From an uncultured Sulfolobales archaeon (GTDB lineage: Archaea > Thermoproteota > Thermoprotei_A > Sulfolobales > Desulfurococcaceae), in assembly GCA_938045475.1 (NCBI GenBank), contig CALIML010000002.1, positions 1 through 54,821 of the forward strand: a stretch of 54,821 bases of DNA. Reading direction: 5' to 3'. Position numbers and translations under genes: made by a program. A model generated the notes under the pieces. It did not search any database, was not told where the DNA came from, and worked only from the letters and a program-made list of their open reading frames with translations. Shown in pieces: positions 16,131 through 25,514 of the stretch. How positions within the stretch are numbered: position 1 is the stretch's first letter; every line of letters begins with the position of its first letter.

Positions 16131-17970
16131 GTTCAACGTATTTCTCTAGCTCTGGAATAACGTAGCTTAAGCCTAGTTTCACAAGCGTTCCTCTAGTTGG
16201 CACACCTCTCTCATCCCAGCCCCTATGATCATAGTATGCTGCGAGCATTTCACCATACCTCTCTAAGTCAAGCTTGTGGCCAGCGTAGGGTCCTTTGCTG
16301 AGCGGTTCTTTAAACCACCTAGCGGGAGGGTAGTCAGCCAACCTACTCCATCCACCCAGCTCTCTAATCCACAGCGCTCTAATCAACGTATAAATCCTAT
16401 CTGCTGCAATATAAAGATCCTCTAAGCTATAAGTAATGCCTGTAGCGTGCGTAAGCAACTTAGAGTAGTGGTCTAGGCTTAGCCCTAGTTCAATCCACGG
16501 CAATCTACATGTTGTTAGAGACTCAAATATTCCTCCACGAATTCTCTGGAGTTCAATTAGCTTAACTGCTTTAGATTCACTATAGCCCAATCTATCGCCG
16601 CTTCTGACTTCATAAGCTATTATCCACGCGTCCTTGTGATGGGCTCCTATAGGCGATGTACCGTAGGCTAAGGCCATTCCTGGAGCTGTATGGCAGTTGT
16701 ATGCAGAGATCTCTAGGCCCTTAACATGCATAGCCCACTCTTCTGAGCCTCCCTTGAGTTTAAGGCTCATTCTCATAGTTCCTTCAGCTAGAAAGTCCCC
16801 TAAGCCACGCCTATAGGCTGTATCCTCAATTAATTGCTTAGCTGCATTGAAGTCCCCCCACTCGACTCTATCCCCTATGAGCTTCCTCTCGCTGGCCTCC
16901 ATTATGAAGGCCAGGCAGCTCCCCATCGAAATAGTGTCCACTCCATACATGTCGCAGAGCCTGTTTAAAACACCGACTTTCCTTAAGCTCCCTAGAAGTA
17001 TGTTTGATCCAAGCATTGCGACGTTTTCGTAGTCTAATTCGCTTTTCTCGCCATCCTGGTCTAATATTACGTTGCCGCACTGCATGTTGCAGTATGGGCA
17101 GCCCCTTCTTTCAACCTTTATTTTCTCCATGAAGTCCCCGCTTATTCCCTCATATTCATCGAATACTCCATCCCTAAAGTTCATTGTTGGCAAAACGCTG
17201 TTCTTATGGCTCCAGACTATTGTAGCCATAGTTCCCTGCCTAATCCAGAAATCGTATCCCTCTTTCTTCAACACGTCTTCGTATGCAGCCTTAGCTACCT
17301 CAAGGTACTTAGCCTTATTGGCTAGCTGAGGTTCCCTGCTTCCTCTAATGACTATCGCCTTGAGATTCTTGCTGCCCATTACTGCCCCCAGTCCCGGCCT
17401 GCCCCCGCTTCTACCCTTCATAGATATTATTGTTGCGTATCTAACTAGGTTCTCTCCGCCCGGACCTATGATTAGTGTTCCAACGCCTCTCCCATGCTCT
17501 TTGATTAACTTGTCTTCAGTTGTAAATGCATCGAGCCCCCACAGGTCTCCGGCGTCAATAATTCTGACTTCCTCATCCTCAATGTATAGGTATACAGGCT
17601 TCTCGGCCCGGCCTTCAATGACTATTGCGTCATAACATGCTTTCCTAACTTGTACACTAACCCAAGTGCCTATGTTTCCATCTCCATACCCATAAGTTAA
17701 TGGGCTTTTGGATGCTACAACTACTTTGCCTGACGATGGACAGGGCATTCCGGATAAAGGCCCTGCGGCTACCACAAGCTTGTTGTGCGGAGATAATGGG
17801 TCCACTCCCGGGGGGAGCTCATCCCACAATATTTTTGCTGCAAGACCACGCCCTCCAATAAAGCTGGCTAGAGTAGTTAAGTCGATTGGGGAAACGCTAT
17901 GCTTCATTTTAGTTAAGTTTACTCTAAGAATTCTCCCACACCATCCATGCATGTATTTACACCACATCAT
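16123..17970 (-). CDS. aor: Tungsten-containing aldehyde ferredoxin oxidoreductase family protein
   Basis: A member of the AOR family, which oxidises aldehydes to acids with ferredoxin as electron acceptor, using a W-bis-pterin and one [4Fe-4S] cluster. The N-terminus GWCGRILRVNLT and the pterin-binding segments SGKVVVASKSPLT and GRSGGRPGLGAVMGSKNL are typical. Cluster cysteines are in GCPYCNMQCGN, with a later Cys in TTCRLPW. The length of 615 aa is normal for AOR and FOR. The substrate cannot be told from sequence; linking it to acetyl-CoA, acetate and acetaldehyde interconversion beside ACDS is inference. No molybdopterin-synthesis genes are adjacent. Confidence 0.9.
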   Translation of the reverse strand: MMWCKYMHGWCGRILRVNLTKMKHSVSPIDLTTLASFIGGRGLAAKILWDELPPGVDPLSPHNKLVVAAGPLSGMPCPSSGKVVVASKSPLTYGYGDGNIGTWVSVQVRKACYDAIVIEGRAEKPVYLYIEDEEVRIIDAGDLWGLDAFTTEDKLIKEHGRGVGTLIIGPGGENLVRYATIISMKGRSGGRPGLGAVMGSKNLKAIVIRGSREPQLANKAKYLEVAKAAYEDVLKKEGYDFWIRQGTMATIVWSHKNSVLPTMNFRDGVFDEYEGISGDFMEKIKVERRGCPYCNMQCGNVILDQDGEKSELDYENVAMLGSNILLGSLRKVGVLNRLCDMYGVDTISMGSCLAFIMEASERKLIGDRVEWGDFNAAKQLIEDTAYRRGLGDFLAEGTMRMSLKLKGGSEEWAMHVKGLEISAYNCHTAPGMALAYGTSPIGAHHKDAWIIAYEVRSGDRLGYSESKAVKLIELQRIRGGIFESLTTCRLPWIELGLSLDHYSKLLTHATGITYSLEDLYIAADRIYTLIRALWIRELGGWSRLADYPPARWFKEPLSKGPYAGHKLDLERYGEMLAAYYDHRGWDERGVPTRGTLVKLGLSYVIPELEKYVELK

Positions 17971-18124
17971 ACTAAAGCGCGGTCAGCATAATAACTCTAT
18001 TCACATAGAGCTCTTAAGCCTCTATGCTAAGCACTGATGCGGGGTCTCCAACCGCTCTCCGGAAAGGATTTGAAAGAGGGGCCTGGCGTAACGAAAGATA
18101 ACGCTAGGTCAGAACGGCGAAGCC

Positions 18125-20821
18125 TTAAGCCCTTCTGTAGAAGCCCTGACTTCTCCATCTTGAAGGACGAGGACTCCCTCCTTGGGCTGCTCTGCGCACT
18201 CCATGTTCATAACCATAGGGATTCAACTCTATGGAGAATATTCTTACCTTACCCCTGACTTCCCTAGGCTGCTTTTCATGGAGTTCGCGGAGCTTCTTAA
18301 AGCACTCTCGGCTAGTCCATGTATGGATCTCCGTAAAATCCCTCGAGCTTTCCTTAACCCAGTTATGCACTACGTGCTCAGGATGTGTGGAAAGCTCATT
18401 GCAGCTCTCTACTTCTACAGCAACTGCCTTAGAGTAGAAGAGCCTCCAAGTATGCTTATCAATAGGTATTGCCACAATGTCTGGCTTTGCCTTTAGATTA
18501 GGGTCCTGTCTAGCGGGCACAGCTATAAAGCCCCTGGAGTAGTAGCTTAGCAACGCTCCTACAGCTATTCTATAGCCTTCTCCTCCCGGAGCCACTTGCC
18601 TAAGACCCTTAAACAAGCCTTTAACGTACTTCAACACTTTCTTATTGCCTTCCCGCTCAACTTCTACATAGCTGAGTGAAGCAAGCTTAGCGACAGCGTC
18701 ATCGAGTTCTCTGCGCAATGCACCTAGTTTTACAGCTAGATCAGTTAAAGCTATCCTCCTCGCTCGATATACTTCGTAGAGTACATAGAGCTCTAGGGGT
18801 CTAATGGGCTCTATGTACTTTAGAAGAGGATTCAGCACATACCTTAAATCAGCTTTGGCGACTTCGCCGGGGCTGTACTTACTAGTAAAAATGTCTCTCC
18901 TCCTCACTTCATGCGGTATGTAGTCTAATTGCACCACTACTGGCGGCGGCTGCTGTTCACCCGGCCTAGCTGTTACTTTAACTACTGCCCTACCTATGGT
19001 TAGCCCAGTTAGAGCCTTAGCTAAGGCGTCTGCAAACGATGCATCCATCATTGAGAGCCTCTTTACATCACTGCCTCCAGCCATGAAGGCTACTTTAATA
19101 GCACAGTTCGTTAAAACAGACTGCAGCAGTTGCTGGGGTATCTGGCCAGTGTGCTGGTGTGCTATGATTAAATGCAATCCATACTTCCTAGCCTCGCTCA
19201 GAATAGCTTCCATAATAGGTAGATCTGCTGTAAACTGGAATTCATCAATAATGAGGAAAACAGGCGTTCTAGGCTTATCTAACCTAGCTCTTGCAAGAGC
19301 TTCAAACCAGAACTTCATGACTATAGTTGACGCAACTAAACGGGCTACACTTCCCCCCAGATCTGCTTTAGGCACTGCAAATATAGTTATAGACCCAGGC
19401 AGCATCGCTTTATCAATATCGATAGTAGTCTTTGAAGTTAGCCTTAAGAGAAGCTTGTCGTTAGCATAGCTCTCCAACCTACTTAAGGCACTTATAAACG
19501 TCTGATCCTGCATGTTCTGCAGTGTTTCAATCTGTATTCGCCACTCTGGATCATCTACGTCTAAGTCGAGTTCGCCTTTGTAGAGCGCCAGGATCGTATT
19601 ATATAGATCCGCCATGGTGAAAGAATCATTCTTAGAGTAAACGGCTCTTAAAACTACTTGAAGCAAGTACTTTACGTTTACAGCGGTCTCCATCAACTTC
19701 AAGATCTCTTTAAACATCTCCAGCAAGATATCTATAGCAATGGTGACAGCGTGGTCCCTGTCCCCTGTCTTAGGTAAATCTAATGGGTTTAAGCCGAACG
19801 GAGACTTAAGTGGGTGTAAGTAGAGGGATTCAGGCACTTCCTCCGCCAGCTCCCTAGCCATGTCGCCGTGGGGGTCTATCACTACGATAGCTACGTCCTT
19901 CAGCTCCCTAAGTCTATGCACAAGTAGCTTAATGAAAGATGTTTTGCCGGAGCCCGTTTGACCTATAACATAAATGTGTCTATACAAGTCTTCAATGCTC
20001 AGCCTAAACTCCCTGCCATCCCCTAAGACCCCTATCTTGAAGCTCCCCCTACTCCTTCTCTCAGGCACTACTAGTGGCAGCGGCAAATCCCTCACAAAAT
20101 AGATCTTGTGAAGTGACGGGTCAGGTAGCTTGACTACTTCATGCAGTGCATCTTCTGTGAAGACCACTCTACTCCCCCCGCTGAGCAATCGCTCAAGCAG
20201 CCCTATGCGCGGAGGCCTTAGGGACTTCTCTAGATCTTTAGGTTTCTTCACTTTGCGCCTACTCCACGAGAGCTGGATACTGCATGATGCTTCAACAAGC
20301 TCTTCAATGCGCTTGCGAGCCCTCTTATCCGGGGCCAGCAACACTATTCTGCCGAGAAGGGCCTTGTTCACGCGGTTTCTCAAGAGCTTAGCGCGCTCAC
20401 TATATGCTTGGTCGCTGTACCTAATCGACTTATTCATTAGCTTAGAGACTTCGTTTACGAAGACCCTTCTCAACCCCGGATCCCTTGAAACGGAAATACA
20501 TACACCGCCTGGGAATTCAAGGGAGTTCACTAGCCCAGGGATATCGCTTACCACTAAATCGCTAAGCAAGAAGTCTAGGCCATTCTTTAAACGCGCATCT
20601 GAGACGCATACTTCATTATTGAGTAATTCAAGGACATCCCTATAGCTGGCTTCGCTTACACCAAAGTAGTTTCTAAGAGTGTCAGCGCTAACAGGAGTCT
20701 CTACGTAGACGTGCATATTCTTGGAGTCGCTGATAATGCATAGCGTGAATCGCGGGCCAAAGACGCTGACCGGGGGTCTGGAAGCCCTTAATCTAGGAAG
20801 TATCTCTACAAGCATGGACAT
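18125..20821 (-). CDS. Conjugation-type ATPase (VirD4/VirB4/HerA superfamily) with nuclease-like C-terminus
   Basis: An 898-residue motor ATPase. Residues 1-260 are a non-catalytic N-terminal region. Walker A GQTGSGKTS is at 287-295, followed by AIVVIDPHGDMARELAEEVP. Walker B is VFLIIDEFQF near 535, and then ILSEARKYGLHLIIAHQHTG, the pattern of type IV secretion coupling and DNA-translocating ATPases. After a winged-helix-like stretch (about 700-760) the C-terminus reads KPDIVAIPID and AVAVEVESCNEL with HPEHVVHNWVKES. This resembles a PD-(D/E)XK or relaxation-protein nuclease core, with Glu where Lys is usual. The start overlaps the upstream 116-aa gene by 29 nt, so coupling is likely. It may power the VirB3/VirB6-like apparatus encoded 30 kb away. 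HerA-type repair is the alternative, but no NurA is adjacent. Confidence 0.8.
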   Translation of the reverse strand: MSMLVEILPRLRASRPPVSVFGPRFTLCIISDSKNMHVYVETPVSADTLRNYFGVSEASYRDVLELLNNEVCVSDARLKNGLDFLLSDLVVSDIPGLVNSLEFPGGVCISVSRDPGLRRVFVNEVSKLMNKSIRYSDQAYSERAKLLRNRVNKALLGRIVLLAPDKRARKRIEELVEASCSIQLSWSRRKVKKPKDLEKSLRPPRIGLLERLLSGGSRVVFTEDALHEVVKLPDPSLHKIYFVRDLPLPLVVPERRSRGSFKIGVLGDGREFRLSIEDLYRHIYVIGQTGSGKTSFIKLLVHRLRELKDVAIVVIDPHGDMARELAEEVPESLYLHPLKSPFGLNPLDLPKTGDRDHAVTIAIDILLEMFKEILKLMETAVNVKYLLQVVLRAVYSKNDSFTMADLYNTILALYKGELDLDVDDPEWRIQIETLQNMQDQTFISALSRLESYANDKLLLRLTSKTTIDIDKAMLPGSITIFAVPKADLGGSVARLVASTIVMKFWFEALARARLDKPRTPVFLIIDEFQFTADLPIMEAILSEARKYGLHLIIAHQHTGQIPQQLLQSVLTNCAIKVAFMAGGSDVKRLSMMDASFADALAKALTGLTIGRAVVKVTARPGEQQPPPVVVQLDYIPHEVRRRDIFTSKYSPGEVAKADLRYVLNPLLKYIEPIRPLELYVLYEVYRARRIALTDLAVKLGALRRELDDAVAKLASLSYVEVEREGNKKVLKYVKGLFKGLRQVAPGGEGYRIAVGALLSYYSRGFIAVPARQDPNLKAKPDIVAIPIDKHTWRLFYSKAVAVEVESCNELSTHPEHVVHNWVKESSRDFTEIHTWTSRECFKKLRELHEKQPREVRGKVRIFSIELNPYGYEHGVRRAAQGGSPRPSRWRSQGFYRRA

Positions 20822-21143
20822 CGATCCACCCTACGAGCTTCCTGAACCCAACGTCATCGCCTAGCTTTACAAGCCTCAGCAATGCGTCTGGATCTACTTG
20901 CACACGCTGCTTCTTCAAGCAGTCAACTAAGGGATTCAGGAAGAGCAATCTAAACGCTAAATCCGCTGAAGCAGTATTCATATAGGAGAGCATGAGGAGA
21001 TAAGCCCTGCTCGGAGACTCCGAGAACAAATTCACTACACCCTTACTGTAAGCCAACTGCGCCGCGAGATCTAGGAAGCTTAGAGCGCCCGGAGCACTGC
21101 TCTTGAGGTAGGGGATTATGGACTCCGCGCACTTCTCCATCAA
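20793..21143 (-). CDS. Small helical protein coupled to the conjugation-type ATPase, 116 aa
   Basis: Not recognised. The sequence is almost all helix, with few charged surfaces (ALSFLDLAAQLAYSKGVVNL, then ADLAFRLLFLNPLVDCL), no signal peptide and no clear membrane span. It is first in a two-gene unit; its last 29 nt overlap the ATPase gene in another frame, which suggests stoichiometric co-production and a partner or assembly role. A TATA-like TTTAAAAAG lies on the minus strand at about 21165-21174, 22-31 nt before the ATG, which fits a near-leaderless transcript. Confidence 0.65.
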   Translation of the reverse strand: MMEKCAESIIPYLKSSAPGALSFLDLAAQLAYSKGVVNLFSESPSRAYLLMLSYMNTASADLAFRLLFLNPLVDCLKKQRVQVDPDALLRLVKLGDDVGFRKLVGWIDVHACRDTS

Positions 21144-21460
21144 ATCCCCGAGGTAAAAAGCCCCTCTTTTTAAACAGGGGAGAACATTTCAGCAATTACT
21201 AAATAGTTAGCTTTACGTCGTCCCCTAATTGTTTATGTATTGATGAGTGTTGTTGCTTAGGGATTGCTCTATGTGTGGCTTTAAGCTGGCCGCAGCCTAG
21301 ATCTACCTATGCGCCTTTCCCACTGTTGGCAGCGGAAGCTATATGTGAAGCGTAAAAGCATAATTGGAGCGAGTAGTCATGAAATCTCAACTACCCGGCA
21401 ACGGTAGACTATATGCAGTGAGTTTCAGTTAACCCCCTAAGTCCTTGCTGCAATCTACTA
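21144..21460. other. Intergenic region between the ATPase unit and tRNA-Thr
   Basis: No gene-sized frame is convincing here. The left end (21161-21180) is an inverted repeat, CCCCT paired with AGGGG, around TCTTTTTAAAC, which also holds the likely TATA box of the leftward gene. I see no other defined element. Confidence 0.5.
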
Positions 21461-21534
21461 AGCCGCCGCCGGGGTTTGAACCCGGGTCCTCCGCCTTACC
21501 AGGGCGGCGCTCCACCAGGCTGAGCTACGGCGGC
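21461..21534 (-). tRNA. tRNA-Thr(GGT)
   Basis: A 74-nt cloverleaf on the minus strand. Acceptor GCCGCCG pairs with CGGCGGC, D arm TAGCTCAGCCTGGTGGAGC, anticodon stem CCGCC/GGCGG around loop CTGGTAA (anticodon GGT), T arm CCGGG-TTCAAAC-CCCGG. Discriminator U73 is the base found in archaeal tRNA-Thr. No intron and no encoded CCA. An A/T-rich CATTTTAAGG about 30 nt upstream may be the TATA box. Confidence 0.97.
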
Positions 21535-21615
21535 CTATCTTCTTTTGAGCTCCTCGCCTTAAAATGCTTTCTATTAATAACTATGCAGCTAGCTATATGA
21601 CTTCTCTTTACTTAT

Positions 21616-22404
21616 TCAAAGTATTGGCGATGGCTCTTCAGTTAAGTAGTCTTCGCCTCCAGCAACAACTCTTTGTATAGCGGCATAGAGTTCGTCTACC
21701 CCCATCCAGTTGGTTGCTGACACCGGTATTAACTCATACACTGTTAGTCTTGGAATTAAGGCTTCTAAATCAGCTCTATCCCATAGTATGGCTGCTTCCC
21801 CCCCTCCGCTGCAAAGCGATTCAATGAAGTCATCGGTGTTCTCCATGTATCCCATTATTCTCTCAACATCGCTGTCCTCAATTAAGTCGACTTTATTCAA
21901 TACGTTTATTTGCGGTAGCTTTATCCTCAAGTTTATTGAAGACGCTAGGAGCAGGGATGAAAGCAGTGAGAATGGATCTTCAGCCAATACTGAGTCTATT
22001 AAGAATAGTGAAGCAGCCTTTTGATCGCCGATCAGGCTCCTAATTATGAGGGGCCCCACCTCCCTAAACGCAAATAACTCCAGTTGCCCAGGGGTATCGA
22101 TCACTATATAGTTTGCCTTCAGTGAACCAACTTCTTCAGATATTTCACTAAGCTTAGCAGCTACTAAGTCAGCTGAAACAATTAAGCTGCCATTAGGCCC
22201 TAGGCTGTACTTCTCCATTACTTCCCTAGCGTTAACGTAGTCTCTAACGTCGACGTCGGGCCCGTACTGAAGGTTTTCAGCAGCTGGATCTAGGTTCACT
22301 ATAGCTGTATCAAGGCCGAGGTGGCTTAAGTAATCGCTGATGGTTGCTGTAAGAGTGGTCTTGCCTGAGCCAGCTGTCCCAAGCACAACTATGAAGTATG
22401 GCAT
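21616..22404 (-). CDS. GPN-loop GTPase
   Basis: An archaeal homologue of eukaryotic Gpn1-3, which assist RNA polymerase assembly. The P-loop GSAGSGKTT is at about residues 10-18, followed by NLDPAAENLQYGPDVDVRDYV. The diagnostic Gly-Pro-Asn insertion is in YSLGPNGSL, with DTPGQLELF as the G3 region and NKVDL as G4. The length of 262 aa is normal. A strong GGAGGTG lies 5 nt before the ATG, and the gene follows the radical SAM gene after 22 nt. The biochemical role in archaea is not settled. Confidence 0.95.
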   Translation of the reverse strand: MPYFIVVLGTAGSGKTTLTATISDYLSHLGLDTAIVNLDPAAENLQYGPDVDVRDYVNAREVMEKYSLGPNGSLIVSADLVAAKLSEISEEVGSLKANYIVIDTPGQLELFAFREVGPLIIRSLIGDQKAASLFLIDSVLAEDPFSLLSSLLLASSINLRIKLPQINVLNKVDLIEDSDVERIMGYMENTDDFIESLCSGGGEAAILWDRADLEALIPRLTVYELIPVSATNWMGVDELYAAIQRVVAGGEDYLTEEPSPIL

Positions 22405-22426
22405 TTAGGCACCTCCTCGCAAGCCC

Positions 22427-23530
22427 CTATATGAATCTCAATCCAGTGCCTGCTGCGTGATACTTGCCCCTTATGTTCAACTTGTAACCGCACTTAGGGC
22501 ATCTATTGTCATCGCTGAGCCTCCAGCTAGTTATGTAGAAGCCGTGGCGCCCGATCACTAGGTAGCTGCAGTTAGGGCAGTAAGTGTTCTCGAGAGGATG
22601 CCCCCATACATTCCCTACGTAGACGTACTTAAGTCCTTCCTCAAGCACTGTCTTCGCTAACTTATCGAGCGTTTCAACAGGTGTTGGAGGCAAGTTGTGG
22701 AGCTTGTACTCTGGGTGGAAGCGGAGCAGGTGGAGGGGGGTCTCTTCACCTAAGTTCTCGTACACCCATCTAGCCAACTTCCTTATGTCCTCAACTCTAT
22801 CCCCATACTTAGGCACAACTAAGTTAGTTATTTCAATCCACCAGCCATTCCTCTTCATTTCAAGTATAGTGGAGTATATGGGCTCAGGATCCATTACTCC
22901 AACGAACTTCCTGTAGAAATCCCTATTACCTCCCCCCTTAAAGTCGACTGTAGCTGCATCAATTAATGAGCCCAGCTCTCCGACGGCTTCCTCAGTCATG
23001 TAGCCGTTTGTAACCATAGTGTTGAATAGTCCGTGCTTCTTAGCTAGCTTAGCGGTATCGTACATGAATTCAAAGAATATTGTGGGTTCATTATATGTGT
23101 AGCTTATTCCATTGCTTCCAGACCTAATTGCTTGTTCAACAACTTCTTCAGGAGTAAATGGTTCTCCAAATATCTCACTCCTCCTACTCTGACTTAAAAC
23201 CCAGTTTTGGCAGAATAGGCAGTAGAAGTTGCATCCAACTGTTGATATAGAGTAAACAGTGCTCCCCGGCTCAAAGTGCATTAGAGGCTTTTTCTCTATT
23301 GGATCAGTGTTTCCAGCTGTAAGCAGTCCGTAAACTAAGCTATAGAGTTCTCCGCCGTAGTTATACCTCACTCCACAAGCGCCATAAGCTCCACTAACTA
23401 TTACGCACCTCTTATGACACAAGTTGCACTTGACTCTGCCTCCATCAAGCTTCTCCCACAGCCTAGCTGGCGCTACGCCTGGGCGGGAAATTACTTCCTC
23501 CGGCTTAGTCTTTAGGACCAATGAAGCCAC
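22427..23530 (-). CDS. amrS: AmmeMemoRadiSam system radical SAM enzyme
   Basis: A PflA-like radical SAM protein of the AmrS type (COG1180). An N-terminal Cys region (CNLCHKRC, then GACGVR) precedes the radical SAM cluster motif CNFYCLFC (C-x3-C-x2-C) near residue 95. A C-terminal zinc ribbon (CPNCSYL, then RCPKCGYK) ends with YHAAGTGLRF. AmrS is usually encoded with Memo and AMMECR1 proteins, neither of which is in this window, and its substrate is not established. The start is GTG, divergent from prs across a 66-nt region with a small CTAGA/TCTAG inverted repeat at about 23552-23566. Confidence 0.92.
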   Translation of the reverse strand: MASLVLKTKPEEVISRPGVAPARLWEKLDGGRVKCNLCHKRCVIVSGAYGACGVRYNYGGELYSLVYGLLTAGNTDPIEKKPLMHFEPGSTVYSISTVGCNFYCLFCQNWVLSQSRRSEIFGEPFTPEEVVEQAIRSGSNGISYTYNEPTIFFEFMYDTAKLAKKHGLFNTMVTNGYMTEEAVGELGSLIDAATVDFKGGGNRDFYRKFVGVMDPEPIYSTILEMKRNGWWIEITNLVVPKYGDRVEDIRKLARWVYENLGEETPLHLLRFHPEYKLHNLPPTPVETLDKLAKTVLEEGLKYVYVGNVWGHPLENTYCPNCSYLVIGRHGFYITSWRLSDDNRCPKCGYKLNIRGKYHAAGTGLRFI

Positions 23531-23562
23531 CTTAATTACTACACTAGAAATTATCTAGTTAA

Positions 23563-23575
23563 TCCTTTTTATACT
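23563..23575 (+). promoter_or_regulatory. TATA box of prs
   Basis: CCTTTTTATACTA lies about 22-34 nt upstream of the GTG start of the PRPP synthase gene, the spacing expected for a leaderless archaeal transcript. Confidence 0.55.
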
Positions 23576-23596
23576 ACTTGAAAATTATATGGCTCT

Positions 23597-24514
23597 GTGA
23601 GAGCCTTGAATGAACTAGTAGTTATCCCAGGCCCTAATGCAGTTCCCATAGCTAACAGCGTTGCATTACTGAGTGGTGCTGCATTAAGCAATGTGCATAG
23701 AAGGGTTTTCCCCGATGGAGAGATCTACGTTAGGCTTGAGCACAGCTACTTGAATAAACCCCACGGGGCTTTAGTAACTTCAACTATGTACCCAAATCAA
23801 GCTTCATCATTTCTAGAGACATTGTTGCTAATAGATGCCTCCAAGAGGCATGGGGCTAGTGAAGTGATTGCATTAATTCCATACATAGCCTTCAGTAGGC
23901 AGGATAAGGTGTTCTTAAGTGGAGAGCCTGTAAGCATTGAAGTAATACTGAAGGGCCTTCACTTAAGTGGAGCATCCTACTTAATAACAGTCGACATGCA
24001 TAACCCAAAGTCTCTCACGGCATTCCCAGGTAGATCTACTAACGTAGTGGTTTCAGACTTATTAGTGCGGGAAAGCCTCAAGTACGTAGATAATCCAGTA
24101 GTGCTCGCCCCAGACATTGGGGCTCTAGAGAGGGCTTCATTTGCAGCTAGAAAGCATGGCCTAGACTTCGACTACTTAATTAAGACGAGGGACAAGGTCA
24201 GTGGAGAAGTGACTTATGAGCCGAGGGAAGTGGATTTAAGTGGGAGGAACGTAGTGATCGTCGACGATATAATTAGTACTGGAGGCACAATAGCTGAGTC
24301 AACTAAAGTATGCCTCAGCCGAGGCGCACTAAGCGTCATTGTAGTAGCCACGCATTCATTATTTATAGGAGGGGCTAGAGGTAAGATAATTAATGCAGGT
24401 GTTAAAAAAATTATAACTACTAACACTGTTCCAGTAGCTAAGGATGAGGTTGTTGAAGTAATTGATATCAGTGAGAGACTCATTGAAGCAGTTAGAGAGC
24501 TTACAGAAAAATAG
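23597..24514 (+). CDS. prs: Ribose-phosphate pyrophosphokinase (PRPP synthase)
   Basis: Makes PRPP from ribose 5-phosphate and ATP for nucleotide, His and Trp synthesis. Visible motifs are RRVFPDGEIYVRLE, YIAFSRQDKVFLSGEP (the flexible ATP loop), VDMHNPKSL and the PRPP-binding loop VVIVDDIISTGGT near residues 217-229. The length of 305 aa is slightly short, as in archaeal class III enzymes. The start is GTG at 23597, placed by the upstream TATA box. The 3' end overlaps the tRNA methyltransferase frame. Confidence 0.95.
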   Translation: MRALNELVVIPGPNAVPIANSVALLSGAALSNVHRRVFPDGEIYVRLEHSYLNKPHGALVTSTMYPNQASSFLETLLLIDASKRHGASEVIALIPYIAFSRQDKVFLSGEPVSIEVILKGLHLSGASYLITVDMHNPKSLTAFPGRSTNVVVSDLLVRESLKYVDNPVVLAPDIGALERASFAARKHGLDFDYLIKTRDKVSGEVTYEPREVDLSGRNVVIVDDIISTGGTIAESTKVCLSRGALSVIVVATHSLFIGGARGKIINAGVKKIITTNTVPVAKDEVVEVIDISERLIEAVRELTEK

Positions 24515-25514
24515 GACGTACTACTTCATTCTATCAGGCAGGTATGAAGCTCTAGCTCTAGATGAATTGACGTCGCTGCTTAAGGCATTTAATGCAGCCA
24601 ACTACAAGCTATATCACTATACGCAACTAGCTCTAGTTGAGTCAAGCGATGTATCTACAAGTACTTTACAAAGCATTGCTGCGAGAGCTGGCTTAATAAA
24701 AGAGGCAGGGCTTGTACTTGCTTTAAGCGACGGCAACGACGCTCACTTATTAGAGGACCTCGATGTCATTAGATTAGTTGGGCGTAGGGCGAATAAGACT
24801 TCAATAAGGGGTGCATCAAACTGTGGTGCAGAGATCCTTGAGAACTATGTTAGTGGAGTAAGCGAACCCCAAGCCCGTATAGGAGTAGCTAGAATAGTGT
24901 GCACTGAGGGCATCGGAGTCATGGGGCTAACGTTAGCTAAGCTGGACACCAAGGACTTTAAGCATAGGGAGCCGAGTAAAAGACCGTTTTTTAGAAGCAT
25001 TGCTTTACCAGTGTATTTATCGAGAACCCTCGTCAACTTAACAGCCATCCGCAGTGGAACCATACTGGACCCCTTCTGTGGAACGGGGAGCATAGCTATT
25101 GAAGCTGCATTAATTGGGTTTAGGACTATATGCATAGACTTAGACTGGACTATAGTTAGAGGATTCCATAGGAACTTAAAGTACCTTAACTTAAGCCACG
25201 TAGAGCAAATAGCTGGAGACGCTAGATCGCTGCCGCTGGCTAGTTCAACAATCAATGGCGCAGCCACCGATCCTCCTTATGGAAGGGCTGCCAGCACGCA
25301 TAGGGAGAAAGTAGGAGAGCTGTACTCTAAGTTCCTTGCTGAATTAAGTAGGGTGTTAGTGAGCGGTGGGAGGGCTGTCTTCATGGCTCCTCACTGGCTG
25401 TCGGAGAGAGTTGAGCGCTTAATTAATGAAATGGGGTTTAGAAAGATCTCGAGGCGCTACCTCTACGTCCATGGGGCATTGACTAGGTTAGTGTACGTGG
25501 TTGAAAAACATTGA
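24462..25514 (+). CDS. tRNA (guanine(10)-N2)-dimethyltransferase-like THUMP methylase
   Basis: An N-terminal THUMP-like RNA-binding region (YYFILSGRYEALALDELTSLL) is followed by a Rossmann methyltransferase domain. The SAM motif ILDPFCGTGSIAIEAALIG and the catalytic DPPYG fit N2-guanine methylation of tRNA (archaeal Trm-G10/Trm11 group). The longest frame starts with TTG at 24462, inside prs. A start at GTG 24471 or TTG 24483 is equally possible, because the domain begins about 20 residues in. It sits between prs and rnz with overlapping ends, so the three are one transcript. The RNase Z neighbour supports a tRNA-maturation role. Confidence 0.88.
   Translation: MISVRDSLKQLESLQKNRTYYFILSGRYEALALDELTSLLKAFNAANYKLYHYTQLALVESSDVSTSTLQSIAARAGLIKEAGLVLALSDGNDAHLLEDLDVIRLVGRRANKTSIRGASNCGAEILENYVSGVSEPQARIGVARIVCTEGIGVMGLTLAKLDTKDFKHREPSKRPFFRSIALPVYLSRTLVNLTAIRSGTILDPFCGTGSIAIEAALIGFRTICIDLDWTIVRGFHRNLKYLNLSHVEQIAGDARSLPLASSTINGAATDPPYGRAASTHREKVGELYSKFLAELSRVLVSGGRAVFMAPHWLSERVERLINEMGFRKISRRYLYVHGALTRLVYVVEKH

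Noticed and set aside
18037-18496. Plus-strand frames of 73 and 104 aa at the 3' end of the conjugation-type ATPase gene.
   Set aside because: They lie antisense to the conserved C-terminal part of the ATPase and have no features of their own.
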